The translations under genes and the position numbers were made by a program. A stretch of 64,000 nt of DNA, taken from Lingula anatina (lineage: Eukaryota > Brachiopoda > Lingulata > Lingulida > Lingulidae). Positions 1-13,200 of the stretch are shown in pieces. The stretch spans positions 10,810 through 74,809 of the forward strand of contig NW_019775448.1 of the NCBI RefSeq assembly GCF_001039355.2. The letters are read 5' to 3'. The stretch's first letter is position 1, and every line of letters starts with the position of its first letter. The notes beneath the pieces are model-generated. The model was not told the origin of the DNA. It did not search any database and worked only from the letters and a program-made list of their open reading frames with translations.

Positions 1-350
1 ATGAATATTCATCAGTTTTGTAAGTTTCAAGTCAAAAGGTAAAATGGTTTTCCACTTATCGTGTTATCAGTGCTGCATATATGCTGAAAAAAGTGAAAAA
101 ACAGCATAAATTCCCTAAAAGTGACCCGATCATGCTGATTTTCAAACTTGACCTGCGTATTATGAATATTCATCAGTTCTGTAAGTTTCATACCAAAAGA
201 AAAAACAGTTTTCCATTTATCGTGTTATCGGTAAAAGTGCACGGCGACGGCGACGACGGCGACGACGGCGACAGCGACGACGGCGACGGCGACGACAGAC
301 GCAGATGATGGCTATATGTACAGACACATCTGTGTCTGTACATAAAAAGA
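1..350 (+). repeat. Dispersed repeat with GAC-rich core and 3' hairpin, copy 1 (with a partial upstream copy)
   Basis: A partial unit at 1-75 is followed by a longer unit from 162. The unit begins ATGAATATTCAT, continues with a conserved AT-rich part ending CGTGTTATCGGTAAAAGTGC, then a variable tandem array of GGC/GAC triplets (240-300), then a conserved GATGATGGCTATATG segment. It ends in a perfect 14-bp stem hairpin at 315-344 (stem TATGTACAGACACA, 2-nt loop) followed by an A-rich tail. Other copies lie at 4968-5117 and 12216-12320. The layout (5' conserved part, variable tandem core, 3' palindrome) recalls non-autonomous Helitron-like 'pearl' elements of bivalves, but the family is not proven. 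The open frame across the GAC array is low-complexity translation, not a gene. Confidence 0.75.
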
Positions 351-375
351 ATAAATCAAAATAGTTTTTCATATT

Positions 376-381
376 TTTATT
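376..381 (-). terminator. Candidate polyadenylation signal for DROSHA
   Basis: AATAAA on the minus strand about 275 nt beyond the DROSHA stop codon. The 3'UTR (about 382-654) is AT-rich and holds no open frame of note. A dispersed repeat begins just downstream, so cleavage would fall at its edge. Assigned by position and motif only. Confidence 0.4.
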
Positions 382-654
382 TCGTTAGTAATAAAATGCA
401 ATAATTTGTTTTGTTTATATTGCACCAGAGTAAAGATTTTCAAAAATATTTCTCACGAGGTCACACAATTGTGTATAATAGATATAAATAAAATTCAAAT
501 AGATATTTCACCTGTTTCACATAGAAATTTCCTTTTCTGGTAACAAAATTTATAAACCAAAGAGAAGCTCGTTGCAGTAGAGGCCTCACATTTTTACAAA
601 GGTACAACACAATTTAAACCTATTTTTCTCTCTTAATTTGTAGAATTGATATCA

Positions 655-3600
655 TTATTCAGTTGCACTCTTTGATTTCTTCTTGCTTCGAACTTTATTT
701 TTCTCATCTTTTGTTACTTCATTCGGCTCCCGATAGCCCATTGGTAGATTTGAGTTTTCTTCCTCCACAACCAGTTTGTCTTGTGTATAGGATTCAACAA
801 AACGGGAATAGTTCTTAAAGACATCGTCTTGTTCGTCTAACTTGATCGCATCACGCAGTCTCCTGTCATATTTACCCTCAATGAATTTCTTCTGAAACTC
901 CAGCTGGGGAAACATGTCTGTAACAGGATATCACAGGTATTTTACTAATACACTCAAATTTACTTATTTTCTATGGTATTCCCTGTATAAAATATGTATC
1001 ATCTGTTTATATACCTGAAATATGCTGTTTTTAAACTTAACTTGAAATGGTGAAACCAGCAGATTCAGCAAATTTTGTTAAGCAAAGAATTTGAAGACCA
1101 AAATTGAAAAGTTAAGACATTTCCAAATTATCTAATTAAATTTTAGTTAAAAGGCATCACAGAATTAGATTCTATGCATGAGATGTGTCCACCAGATTTG
1201 AAAAATAAAATTATTGGGAGAGTGATTTTCAAATGAAGAAATACCTGCTTTCTCTTCCAAAGCATTCCTAGCAGCTGCCATCTCTGCCAGCCTGATACTC
1301 TGGCCAGTCCCTCTGGCTAACCTCTGACCTCTGAAGTACACAGCCACCTGGTACTGCCTTGTATTAGTAGCACCTGACGCACCTAGGGTCCTACATAAGA
1401 AAACAATGCTTTACAGAGAGCATAACTGACCACAATTACGCTGTGCATGGTGCCAATCGCAACTACAATCAAGCTGCATTACTGTTATCAGTCTCAGTCA
1501 GGGCAGTTACAGATATAAGGGTGGGTTAAAAATTGAAAAATTTAACTAAAATTAATAAAAAATATTTTGTTTGCACCTTGAAAGTATCATCATAAAAGAA
1601 CTTTTTTTTTTTGGGGGGGGGGGTGTAAAAGCACATAAGGACCCATTCAGATTCAGACATCGTACAGTCTGGGTCGATCCAACTCTGTGGGGGGATTCTG
1701 TCTTAAGTGCAATCAATGTAATCAGCTTAATTGTCTCACACGGCTCCTTGACCAGCTAAGGGGTAATTTAAAAGTCTAGTGGACACTGGTATAATGTCTG
1801 AATCTAAATGCTGTCTAAAAAGCACATAACCGATCCATACTTGTACACTGGTCTGTCTGGCTCTCCTTGATTCAGTTCTCTCAGTGTCAGACAGCACTGC
1901 TGTAACTGAGACTTGGGATCATTCCATTCTTGGTTCAAGATGAATTGCTGAAATAACAAATACAGAGCAAATGGCATTTAAAGAGAAAATACATAATTTA
2001 GTGAAATTCTTGGTGGTACTTGGTTGAAAAGCCTGTGATATAGCAGCAAACAAGACCTGATTAATTATGCTTTATTAAGCAATTATGTTATCTAAAACCA
2101 TTTTAAACCCAATAAGAAGAATATCCAACCCCAAGCATTTAAAAATCACAACATTTCTTCCTAAAAGTCTGTACACTAGAAAAGGTATAGAAAACCTACT
2201 GTGAGCCTTGGGAAGAAGCAGACTTGACAGAAAACTTCACAATGTTGCAAGTCCTTGTCAACATACAGAGCACCAACAAAAGCTGCAAAAATACACAATG
2301 ACTTGTTGAAATACATCTGACATACCATTTGAATATATTTCTCTCTCAACATCAGAAGAAGTGTATATGAATACCAATTAATAAATATGGATTCCAATTT
2401 TTATTGGAATCTTTATCTATCACTGTACTATAATACCCCAGAGCATCTGCCTTTATTCCCCTAAGCTTTGAGGTATGATGGATACAGATACAGAATCCAA
2501 CACAATACTGATACCTTCCAGAGTGTCAGCCTTCCCCTTAGTTTTGAGCTCTACAGGCTTTCTCCTCCCATCCTCTGGTCCCAAGTTGAGGTATTCCAGC
2601 ATTCCCAGCTCCTCAGCCACCAGAGCCTGGTTGTGGTTGTTCACCAGAGAACTGCGCAGCAGCTGGAATACAATATTATCAGGGATGAGACCAATCCTCA
2701 CTGAAAAAGTAGGAAAATTGACTGGGGGTCCAGGGTACATGATTCACAAAAATGACCCAAATGACCCTGAAAAGTTTTAATGCCATGGGGGTAAAATGTC
2801 CTCTATTTGAGAAAGGAACCCCTCACCTCCCTTTTGAAACTGCAGTCTATAGGCCTGTCTACTTACTGACAAGTGTCCTTCATGGTGGCCTGGGAAATGT
2901 TTGTACAGATATTCCGCAGCAATGAGATTCATGATGGTGTCTCCTAGCAACTCAAGTCTCTGGTTGTTACCCCTGAAACCAATCATAAAACACATATCAT
3001 TGGAATCAAGAGAAATTAAAAACAGGTATCTTAAAATGTGAATAAGTCTAAAAAAAAGTGATTCAATGCCAGTAATTTTCATCAACTGCCACTCCAAATA
3101 TTTTCTACATAATTATCTAATTATTTCAATAAGGAAAAACAACTTGGTCTAGAACCTATGAACTAATTTTGTCTATGATGATTTTAAAACATGGTAAGAG
3201 TATTTATTTAAACATAATAATTCATCAGTCCATAGAAATATGACCTCTTTTTGGTTGTTTTCTTTTTAATGTTTTTCCCATGACAATTTTTCTTTAAACA
3301 TTAAATATGTTTTCTTAATATTAACATCATACTTTGCAAGTTAATGAAGACTTTTGATTTAAACTAACATTCTCTGCATTGTTACAAAAACACCTTTATC
3401 CTTTCTGTGTCATATAAACTTACATGGTAAGGTTGTTGTATGGCACCCTCTTGGTGGTGAAACATTTGGCCAAGATACGAATGTTGCTGAACTTTATCCC
3501 CGTGTTCTCTTCAAATTTGGTCAGCTTCTAGAGAAATATCCACAGGAAAGATTTATCACAATTAACTTTATAACCAATTATAATAATAAGTTGTCATTGT

Positions 3601-5273
3601 ACAATGTACGGTGATAATTGTCCGAACCAAATTATTTCTTTGAACTGAATTAAACAGCTTTTTAATAATTGATAAAGAATACTATCTGTCAAATATTGAC
3701 ACAAAATGGCTGACTGATAAATACCTGCAAAACAGGACTTTTTTCAATCCAGTGCCTGTCACCATTTGGCTCATCATCCTGATAAAAAAATGGCAGTCAC
3801 AATATATCACTATCTTCAGATGGAGTTATAAATGGATCTATGATATCCACACAAAGTGCTAACAAGTTCCTTTAATAACTTAGAACTTAGAGAAGGCATA
3901 ATTTTCTATGGCTTCGAGATGAATTTAGTATCTGTTTCTATTGCACACTTCCTCTGCATATTTGTGAAATCTTTACTGCATTCATAAAAGCAAGTAAATA
4001 GCCTGAATACCTGCAGAGTTTAGGTTTAGTACTCATCTTATAGGTGCCTCAGCAGAAAATTGCACTGGGGCCACTACTACATTATCAAAACAATATCCAT
4101 TAAATGATCTGAATGCTATCTGCATCACTGGTAGGACTTGGGTGAAGCCTCTCACTTCCAGTAAACCCACCTGTAATGGATGTAGAGGAAGATTGGTCCA
4201 CACTTGATACCTCTTGGGGTCGTCTGCAAATAGTGTGTTGGCTACTATTCTATCAGCTACCTCTATACTGGAGTCAATTAACAGAGCACCTGTAATAAAG
4301 AAATGAAAGATTTTCTGACAATCATGTATGGATCTGTTATGTCCAATACTGAAATGATCTCACCTTCCTAGGGAGTACCAACCCAAGCAGAGGCATGTGG
4401 TCCTCATGTTTGTTAAATTAACATCTGTTTCATACAGTGTAAATATGAATTTTCTTTCATAACAACATATTTTGGAGGGATGAGACTGCCATTGAGTGAA
4501 AAAGTCAGAAAATATGGCCTGGGTCCAGGGGGCTGCCTAGGCCAATAATTTTTGGCTCCTAAAAAGTAGGAAATCTGCCAAGAGTCAGAACAATCTCATC
4601 CCTAATTGTGATAACTTCTTTTCAAAGTTTACATTGCATTCAATGGCCTCATTCTGCTAGCATGCACACTCACAGAGCTTACCTAACAAAGCCTCAAAGC
4701 AGTTAGCCATGGCATGTTTCATGGCAGAGTCTCTACACAGATCAGGACCATGGGCATACAACATGAACTTGTGCAGCTGGATCTTCTGTTAGCAAAAGAA
4801 GAAAAAAAACTGTAATATGTAATATCAGTCAGAAAACCTCAGTTAGTTTACATACAGAAATAACTCGATAGTAACCCTGATAAAAAAATTAAATAAATCT
4901 TGTATTTTTCAATCCTTTCCATTTTGTGTCAAACAACTGTGACAAACAGTTAAAAACTGGAAAAATTATGAATATTCATAAATTCTGTAAGTTTCAAACC
5001 AAAAGAAAAAACGGTTTTCCACTTATCGTGTTATCGGTAAAAGTGCACGGCGACGGCGACGACAGACGCAGGTGATGGCTATATGTACAGACACATCTGT
5101 GTCTGTACATAAAAAGAAGGAAAAAATAAAACTGAAACAACAGTAGAAATAGTTTGGACTAAGTGTGTACTACCTTAGCCAGTACAGACAGGTGCTGGTT
5201 CTGTACCAGGGCTGCCCTATATGTTGCCAAACCTCCCTCCTCCAGCTCAGGAAACATGTAGAATAAATGGACA
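655..5273 (-). CDS. DROSHA: DROSHA exons 20-30: end of RIIIDa, RIIIDb and dsRBD
   Basis: Exons: 5174-5273, 4683-4785, 4171-4289, 3725-3778, 3424-3527, 2867-2972, 2515-2662, 2200-2282, 1841-1947, 1245-1390, 655-917. Exon 21 has the RIIIDa catalytic glutamate in HAMANCFEALLG (equivalent to human E1045). Exon 25 has the RIIIDb signature NNQRLELLGDTIMN; the usual Phe of the EFLGD core is Leu here. The second catalytic glutamate (human E1222) lies at the exon 26/27 join, DTLE followed by AFVGALYVDKDL. The dsRBD runs from exon 28 (NQEWNDPKSQLQQCC) into exon 29 (QVAVYFRGQRLARG...AEMAAARNAL). The last exon ends in a charged Lys/Ser-rich tail. Exon 26 uses the acceptor at 2663: a longer open frame upstream is in frame but has no human counterpart. 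This block occurs once. Confidence 0.95.
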
Positions 5274-7204
5274 CTGGAAAAACAATATAATACATACCAC
5301 ATTTAAAGTCACTGAAGTGTCAATGTATACATGCATATGTGCACACACATGAACACATACACAGTCACTGATATTAAATGATTCCCTAACATATGTAACA
5401 TTAAAAACAGAAATAAAAAACAATGACTTTGATAAAAAAAAATGAGTAAATAAATCAACAGAAATGATGAGAATTTGACCTCAGGTCTAAACAGATTAAT
5501 ACTACAAGAAGTTCTTTTGCACATTCAAAACATAAAAATACAAAAAAAGAGGAAAACTAGAAATTTTTTACTGAAAAAAAAATTAAGATCTTTTGAGAGA
5601 AGACTTGGTGACTTTAATGGTAGTTTCTGTACCTTGTGAGGAACTCTATGACAGCATCCCCCAGAAACTCCAATCTCTCATTGGTATTGATGTGTGACCT
5701 TTGTTCTTCACGGAAACCCATTCTGGACATAATATTGATCAGTACATTCAGACCTGGAAAATATTTAAATTTCATTAAGACCTGTGATTTATAATATTAA
5801 AATCACTCTAGTTTGTTATAAAAATAAACAACAACAAGATATTTATTTCAGAGACAAAACATGGAAATGCATTTGAGAGAATGCTTCAAAAATGCTACAC
5901 AGAATTCCTTTCACTTCATCAAAAGCATTATCATAATTTTTTCACCTCGTTTTCTAGCCCGTGACACCTTCTCTCCATACTCTGGTGTTCTCAAGCCACA
6001 GGCAGACAGGGAATTTCTGGCATGGTCAGGATTTGTGCCATAACTTAGTTTATAGGAAGAGTGTGTCATAGCCAGCTGAAAGGAAACAAGTCAAAATGTT
6101 GATCCTTATTACCAAACTATAATTTCAAACTAAATCAATTTGAAAGCAATATAACACAAAACTTGGAGTCACAACAAATAACTGCCCTTTAAATAATGCA
6201 AAACAAAAAAGAAAAGAAATGCCCCCGTTAAGAGCACGAACTTTGAGAAGTTGTGAATATTAGAATAAGTACACAATTTTGAAACAAAGTCTAATAACTG
6301 AATTAGAGAATAATATCTGACCTGTAGAAGAGATCTGTCTTTAAAGTTGTATTGTATAATATTCTCCAGCTCTCCCAGACACATGTGGAACCTCAGGTGT
6401 GTGATCAACACAGGTAACAACAGGGCATGCTGGAATAACATGGACCAAACAGACTGCCATTAATTTTACACAACTTTTTTAAAGAACACCACACTTTCCA
6501 GTAAATACTAAAAGTTTTTTACCACGAAGAAAAAAAATTATCATTTTTTTTTCAATCTAAAAGTAACAAAACTACATCAATCAGAAAAGCTTGGTTTTTG
6601 CAAGCAATGTCTAATGTAGGACATGACCACAAAGTACCTGGCATACATCCGATCTGATGCCAGTTTTGATGAAGCTTTCTGCACTGAGCTCTATAGTCAC
6701 CTCTCTCTTCATTGTTCTGGAATAATGTCAATCAGGCATCACTATTTTTAGAATTCATTCACAAGCACCCTGACTTGAAAATTGATGTAAACTTTGATGT
6801 GCAATCTTACCTTATTTTTTAGTTGTGAAGACAGATCTAAAACATTTCATTTCAAACTAATATTATTTTCAACACAGAGCCTACATGCAGATAGCAGGTA
6901 AAATCACACCTTTTCAGTCTCAGTTTGCTGAGCTGTTCTTCCTTGGCAGCAATCTTTTCTTTGTCAGCAGACATGATCTTTGGCTTGTTCATCATGAGAT
7001 GACGCAATTTCAGATACTCCTTCCACAGCTTTTGATACCTATAGAAATGAAAACCTGTTATATTTTGTCTAGATTAAAAGAAAGCAAGAAAGTACAGTTA
7101 AAGAGAAAAGACATTAATTCAATATAACCATTTATGACAGAAAGAGCTAGAAATAGTTTATTTTTGTCTGAATTTGTTATTCTAAATAAATTAAAATGAT
7201 TCTT

Positions 7205-7257
<53 letters not shown>

Positions 7258-10200
7258 CGCGTGCATGTGTATTACATCAATAAGGCAGTAGATGGTACTA
7301 GTATTACTGATTATAAAATGTAATTACAAATAAAATTACATTAAGGAAAATCAAGATATAAAGATCAAGATTTTTAATTTTATAACATGTATATTTATAA
7401 AATCTTTTAAATTATTAAAATAGGGATCAAGTAAACTCTTTGCACATATAAACATACGATGGGTCCCCCACATAGCTTAGTTTGGCTGGTTTGATGCCAA
7501 AGTGGATGATGAGAGGATAGCTGATGGAGTCTGGGGTCATGTGGTTCTTGTCCAGCTGGTCCACCCTCACTGCACTGGGCCTCTGAAGACACAGAGCAAA
7601 GTTGGTTACAGTGTTATTTACTGATGGGTAAGCCAATTGGAAGTTCAACACAAAACTTAATTGAACAATTACAGCTCTTACGGTCCAGCTACCCCCCTTC
7701 ATGCATCTGACTAAATAGCAACATTGTAACTTCTCCTCACATTTACTTGGATTATATAGACCCCCCCCTCTCCCCAACTCACCTTGGCCTATACGGACCA
7801 GCGCTATATTCCCTTGCTACAGTCTTTACACATGGATGTCTACACCACTTAAAAGAATGTTTAACCTGTGTCATACTAGCTACTAATGGCCAACATTACA
7901 TAGCTTATACTACTAAAACACCCTCCACCAAGAAAGATACTAAAAACAACAGGGGCATGCTGAATGCAGAGTTCCCAATGACCTTGGCAACGAAGGCACA
8001 AGTTATTAATTCATGTTCCCAGGCTTAACTCACCATCCCAGGACATGTGACCAGCATTCCCCTGACCTCCTCCACCAGGGCCTGCCACTCTCGGGCCTCT
8101 ATAGTGACCAGGTCACTCAACTGGGAGGCCTCAAACAATGGCTGAGAGCTCCTCAACAAGTAACGGAATACTTCATTGATGGACAGGATCTCTTTGCCTC
8201 TTTCTGGAAATAAATATTGCTTATTTTTTTATTATAAGAAACAGATATTCTTCCTCTTTTTGGATAAGACATGTTTTTCTCGATATTGACAATCCATTAA
8301 AGATTGGTAAAAACCAAGACTTTGGTGTGAATAAATAAATATCTTATTAAATCACGATAACTTTGCCTGGCTATTATTGAAAATTTCTATCCATGTTGCA
8401 TTTAGTAAATTGGAGAGGTATTTGACCAAATAAAATAACATATGCAAATTGCATAACTACTTATTGTTGGTTTATCATTTAAACCAGGGGGTTCAAAGAA
8501 AAAGTGTCTTCATTCAACCAAATTCTAACCGCACTTCTATTTCTGAAGTAAAAACACTATAACATCAGTAAAACTTATAACAACTTAAAAAACAGCAAAG
8601 TCATAAATGAGATAAAATGAAATATAGTGCTTTTATTCAATTTCTTTTGAAAAATATCCCTCACTGACCTGGCAAATTCCTGGCAAATCTTGGCATGATA
8701 TGGAATAGCCGGCAGCCATCCTCTGTGACCTTGTGCCAGTCAAGGTCAACTAGTTCCAGAATTTCTGTGAAGAGAAAATCTGAGAAAAGGTCCAAGCTTC
8801 TCACTGTGAAATTCTGAAAATATTTTATAGAAAGCGTGATGTCTTGAAAACATAATATAAACTGGTAGATTTTATATAACTGATTAAATTTTTTACCTCC
8901 GTTTTACAGATAAAATATGATACAAAATAAATATGTTAAGCTATAAACATATGCAAAAATTCTGATTTAACAGCACATGCTTTTTTGTCTCAAACAAGTA
9001 TACAGGAGGGAAAATACATCTGCAAACCTCTGGTGCTTGTTCTTCAAAAAAGTGTATTGTGTATGGAATACTGAATCTTGTCACTTGGCAAAGGGGAATC
9101 TGTAACATATAAGTGGCCCTGGTTTATAAGACAATATGTAAATGAAAGACCATATTCAACAAAGTACCTTTATTAAAACCTCTAACACTCACATAAAATA
9201 ATCATACACCATGTTTATAATGTGAAATATATCTACAACAACACATGAAAATGTCTCATTTTTTGTTTTCTCTAAAAGAGCATTATTAAATGGTAAACTT
9301 ATCATTATAAAAGGGAAAATTATTCTCATTTTTACCAAAAGTAACTTACATTATCTAACTTTTGATGAGAAAAGATTGAAAACCCTTCAAAGATGTACTC
9401 ATGGCTGTCATACTCAATCACAGTGGGGTTTTTGGTCTGTAATATAAAATCCAAAAAATTGTCATAAAATTATATTAAATGTAATTATATTTTTTCTTTA
9501 TTATTAATTAACAGTGTTACTGTGTAGCTGTTAAAACTGCGGATTTCAGGCTCTTTAACTCTGTAAACTACTTTGTTCTATTTTTAAAAAGATCTTGGTC
9601 TCAAAGTCATAGTTTATATCAATACTGTTTGAAGTCTTGTATGCCAAGTTTGATAACCTACCAGAAAATTGGTGTGCGGAGCCATTGTGATCCTGTAGTG
9701 ATATAGTCTGTCCAGGTTGTTGCTGTCAGGGTTGCACTTTGGTGGGAGCTACAGAAAAAGGTATTTGAGTCAATTGGCTAGCTGTTACAAACACATATGC
9801 ACGCACATATTATCAAAAGTACGTACATATAAATATATATCTCTTATCACTGCTTCAAGTTGATACTTCATGTAACATGAAAGAAACTTTGTCCTAGACT
9901 ATCAATTCCAGCATTTAAACCTCAGTATAATTCTCTGAATCCATAACATAATCTTAGAATTTCTAAAAACTTAAAATCAAGAATCTCAGTCTGTTTATTA
10001 GAGATAGGGAATGTGATAGTCTGCAGTCTGAGAAATTCTCACCTTCTCTCCTGGGAAGATATTATGTCTTATCCCTGTCTGCCTGGCTTTCCAGCTACAA
10101 CGGCATATCGGACCATCATTCATCTGAAAATTACCATAAAATGTGTCACAACTATAATGCTAGGATACCAATAATGGTGTTTCTGTTTCATATATATGAC

Positions 10201-13200
10201 AGAGGAATACAGCATACAGATCTTTTGTCATACTGTGTATTAAAAGGATACAAAAACATGCCACAAAATAAGACATTATGCAATATTTTATTATAATGAG
10301 TAGTCAAACGAAAACTACGGACAAAAAAATACTAAGAGCATAATAATAGGACCTAAAATGACAGTTTCTATAAAACACTCCTATTTTGTATAAGAGACAA
10401 ACTAGTAAAAGAAAAGCATTTGATTAATTCATTTAATAACCCATCGTTATATCACCTCACTGGATCCCGTTTCTTTATCAAATATTTAGAATGCAGAACC
10501 CAAAAAAGTCCTAATGTCAGTAACAAAAATACTACAGAACTCACAACTCACCTCCCCTACTTCATTAAACCATAAGTCTTCATGCAGCCTCTCTGGATGC
10601 TGTTTCTTAATCTTCATCTCCTCCAGCCACATGTTAAGTTCTTCATCCTCATCCTCGTCCTCAGAGGAGGAGGAGGAACTACTGCTGCTGTCGTGGTGGT
10701 CTGTAATATAGGGGCAAGGAAGTTACTTTTAGAGCAAGAATCATTGTCATCCTCAGTGTGAGAGGAGGATTAGGATAGCAGAGTAAAACTGCTGCTGTCA
10801 TTGTTGTTAAAATTAGAGAGTCAAAGAAAATTACAACTATCAGAACTTCCTCAAACACACCACTGCAACCTTAATGTAATCTTCATCATTATTACTATAA
10901 CAACAAACTTAATGTTAATCTCAGTTTTTTCATAGAGATTGTTGTTAAATATTCAAAACTACAGGAAAATTGTATTTTGTGGGGCGCCAATATTCTTTTT
11001 GCAGCAAATCTTTAGACATTTACCATTTCAGTTGTATTTTTTTTACCTGAATGGCAGTGAAAATGCAAAGGCATTTTTCTTGGTGGCCTTTCATACTTTG
11101 GTTTGGCAGCTCTAGCTTTCTCAGCTCTCTTGACAAGTTCTCCTTCGAATTTATCTTCTAGATCCTGCATCCGTTTGGTAGCAGTTATGTTGCTAGACTG
11201 AATAATAAAGGAAGACTGGTTTCTTACATATTAAGTGAGTCAATATTCTAAACTTCTACACAATTTGTGTCAATTAGCAAAGCCTGTCTGATGACAATCT
11301 TTACCACAATTCATCATAATATAATGAAATATTCTTACACAAACTATATGATTACATTAGTGGTCATAATGACCTACTTGTTAGTTAAAATTCAAGATTT
11401 CCTAAAATTATGACTGAAATAATATATTAACCTAGGTGAATGTCTGAATGATCATAAACTATATACTGGAATTAAACTAAGTAGTGAGATATGTCAATCA
11501 GCAGTATAAAAATTCCAGTTAAAGAAACAACTTACACCACTTTGTCTCTGAAAATATAAATCAGCAGGGGAGCACCTCTGCCATGCAGGAAGTGCAGGTT
11601 CGCCACTGTCATCATTGTCTTCTCCACCATCACCGTCATCGGACATTTTCTCAGACATTGTCTCCGACTGTCTGGATGTACCTGGAGAAGGAGACCCCCT
11701 GGATCCTTCGGCTTGTCTTGGAGGTTTACTCCGACTTTCCCTAATAACATATATATAAGAACATGATCAATGAGTATCGTCATGATGAGTGTTCACATGC
11801 TATTGGATGTTGGTAGATCTGTTAATGATTCTCACTCGGGGTAGAAGATAAGAGTGAAACGTATCAGTTTCACATAAGTTTTTGTTCCAATGTAAGTGAT
11901 TAATATCACTATAAATCAGTAACTAATAAGAACACGACTTTTGTATTATTCAGCAGTATGCATTATTCAAATGAATACATTTAAGTCAACAGTAGAAAGT
12001 GCCATTTCACATCCTGAACATAGTCACGTTTTTAGATTACTTTTATACAAAACTGATTTCAGGGAAAAAAAGTTTGTAATCAGCTTGCAAACCTGTCACT
12101 GTCTCTTGACCTAGAATCTGCTCTCCTTTGTTTCCTGGGGCTGTCACTGCCACGATCCCTGCTTACACTGCGCTTTCTTGAGGAAAACCTACAAAATAAC
12201 AAAGTTAAATGTCTNCTTATCGTGTTATCGGTAAAAGTGCACGGTGACGACGGCGACGGCGACGACAGACGCAGATGACGGCTATATGTACAGACACATC
12301 TGTGTCTGTACATAAAAAAGGGAGGAAAACTAATTTAAATATAATTAAAAATATTAGAACTTTGGAGAGAAGATACAGAAGCTTAAATGGTAGTTTCTGT
12401 ACCTTGTGAGGAATTCTATCACAGCATCCCCCAGGAACTCCAACCTCTCATTGGTATTGATGTGAGACCTTTGTTCTTCACGGAAACCCATTCTGGACAT
12501 AATGTTGATCAGTACATTCAGACCTTGGAAAATATTTATCATTTCATTAAGACTTATGATATATAATATTAAAATCACTCCACTTTGTTACGGAAAAAAA
12601 AAAGATTTGAGAGACAAAAAATGGAAATGTACTTGAGAGAATGCCTCAAAAAATGTCACACAGAATTCCTTTAACTTCATCAAAAGCATAATCATCATTT
12701 TTTCACCTCGTTTTCTAGCCCGTGAAACCTTCTCTCCGTACTCTGGTGTTCTTAAGCCACAGGCAGACAGGGAATTTCTGGCATGGTCAGGATTTGTGCC
12801 ATAACTTAGTTTATAGGAAGAGTGTGTCATAGCCAGCTGAAAGGAAACGAGTAAAAATATTGATCCTTATTACCAAACTATAATTTCAAACTACATCAAT
12901 TTGAAAGCAATATAACACAAAAATTGGAGTCACAACAAATCACTGTCCTTTAAATAATACAAAACAAAAAAGAAAAGAAATGCTTTCGTTAAGAGCGCAA
13001 ACTTTAAGAAGTTGTGAACATTAGAATAAGTACACAATTTTAAAACAAAGTCTAATAACTGAATTAGAGAATAATATCTGACCTGTAGAAGAGATCTGTC
13101 TTTAAAGTTGTATTGTATAATATTCTCCAGCTCTCCCAGACACATGTGGAACCTCAGGTGTGTGATCAACACAGGTAACAACAGGGCATGCTGGAATAAC

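Noticed and set aside
81-308. Open frame ending in Gly/Asp repeats
   Set aside because: Translation of the GAC tandem core of the dispersed repeat; no conserved protein.
2663-2740. In-frame upstream extension of DROSHA exon 26
   Set aside because: The acceptor at 2663 joins exon 25 in phase and matches human DROSHA exactly (LLRSSLVNN); the extension has no counterpart and would need a different phase.
10514-10711. Plus-strand open frame rich in Ser and Glu (with a twin at 17278-17499)
   Set aside because: It is the antisense of DROSHA exon 7, whose acidic Ser codons read as Ser/Glu runs on the other strand.
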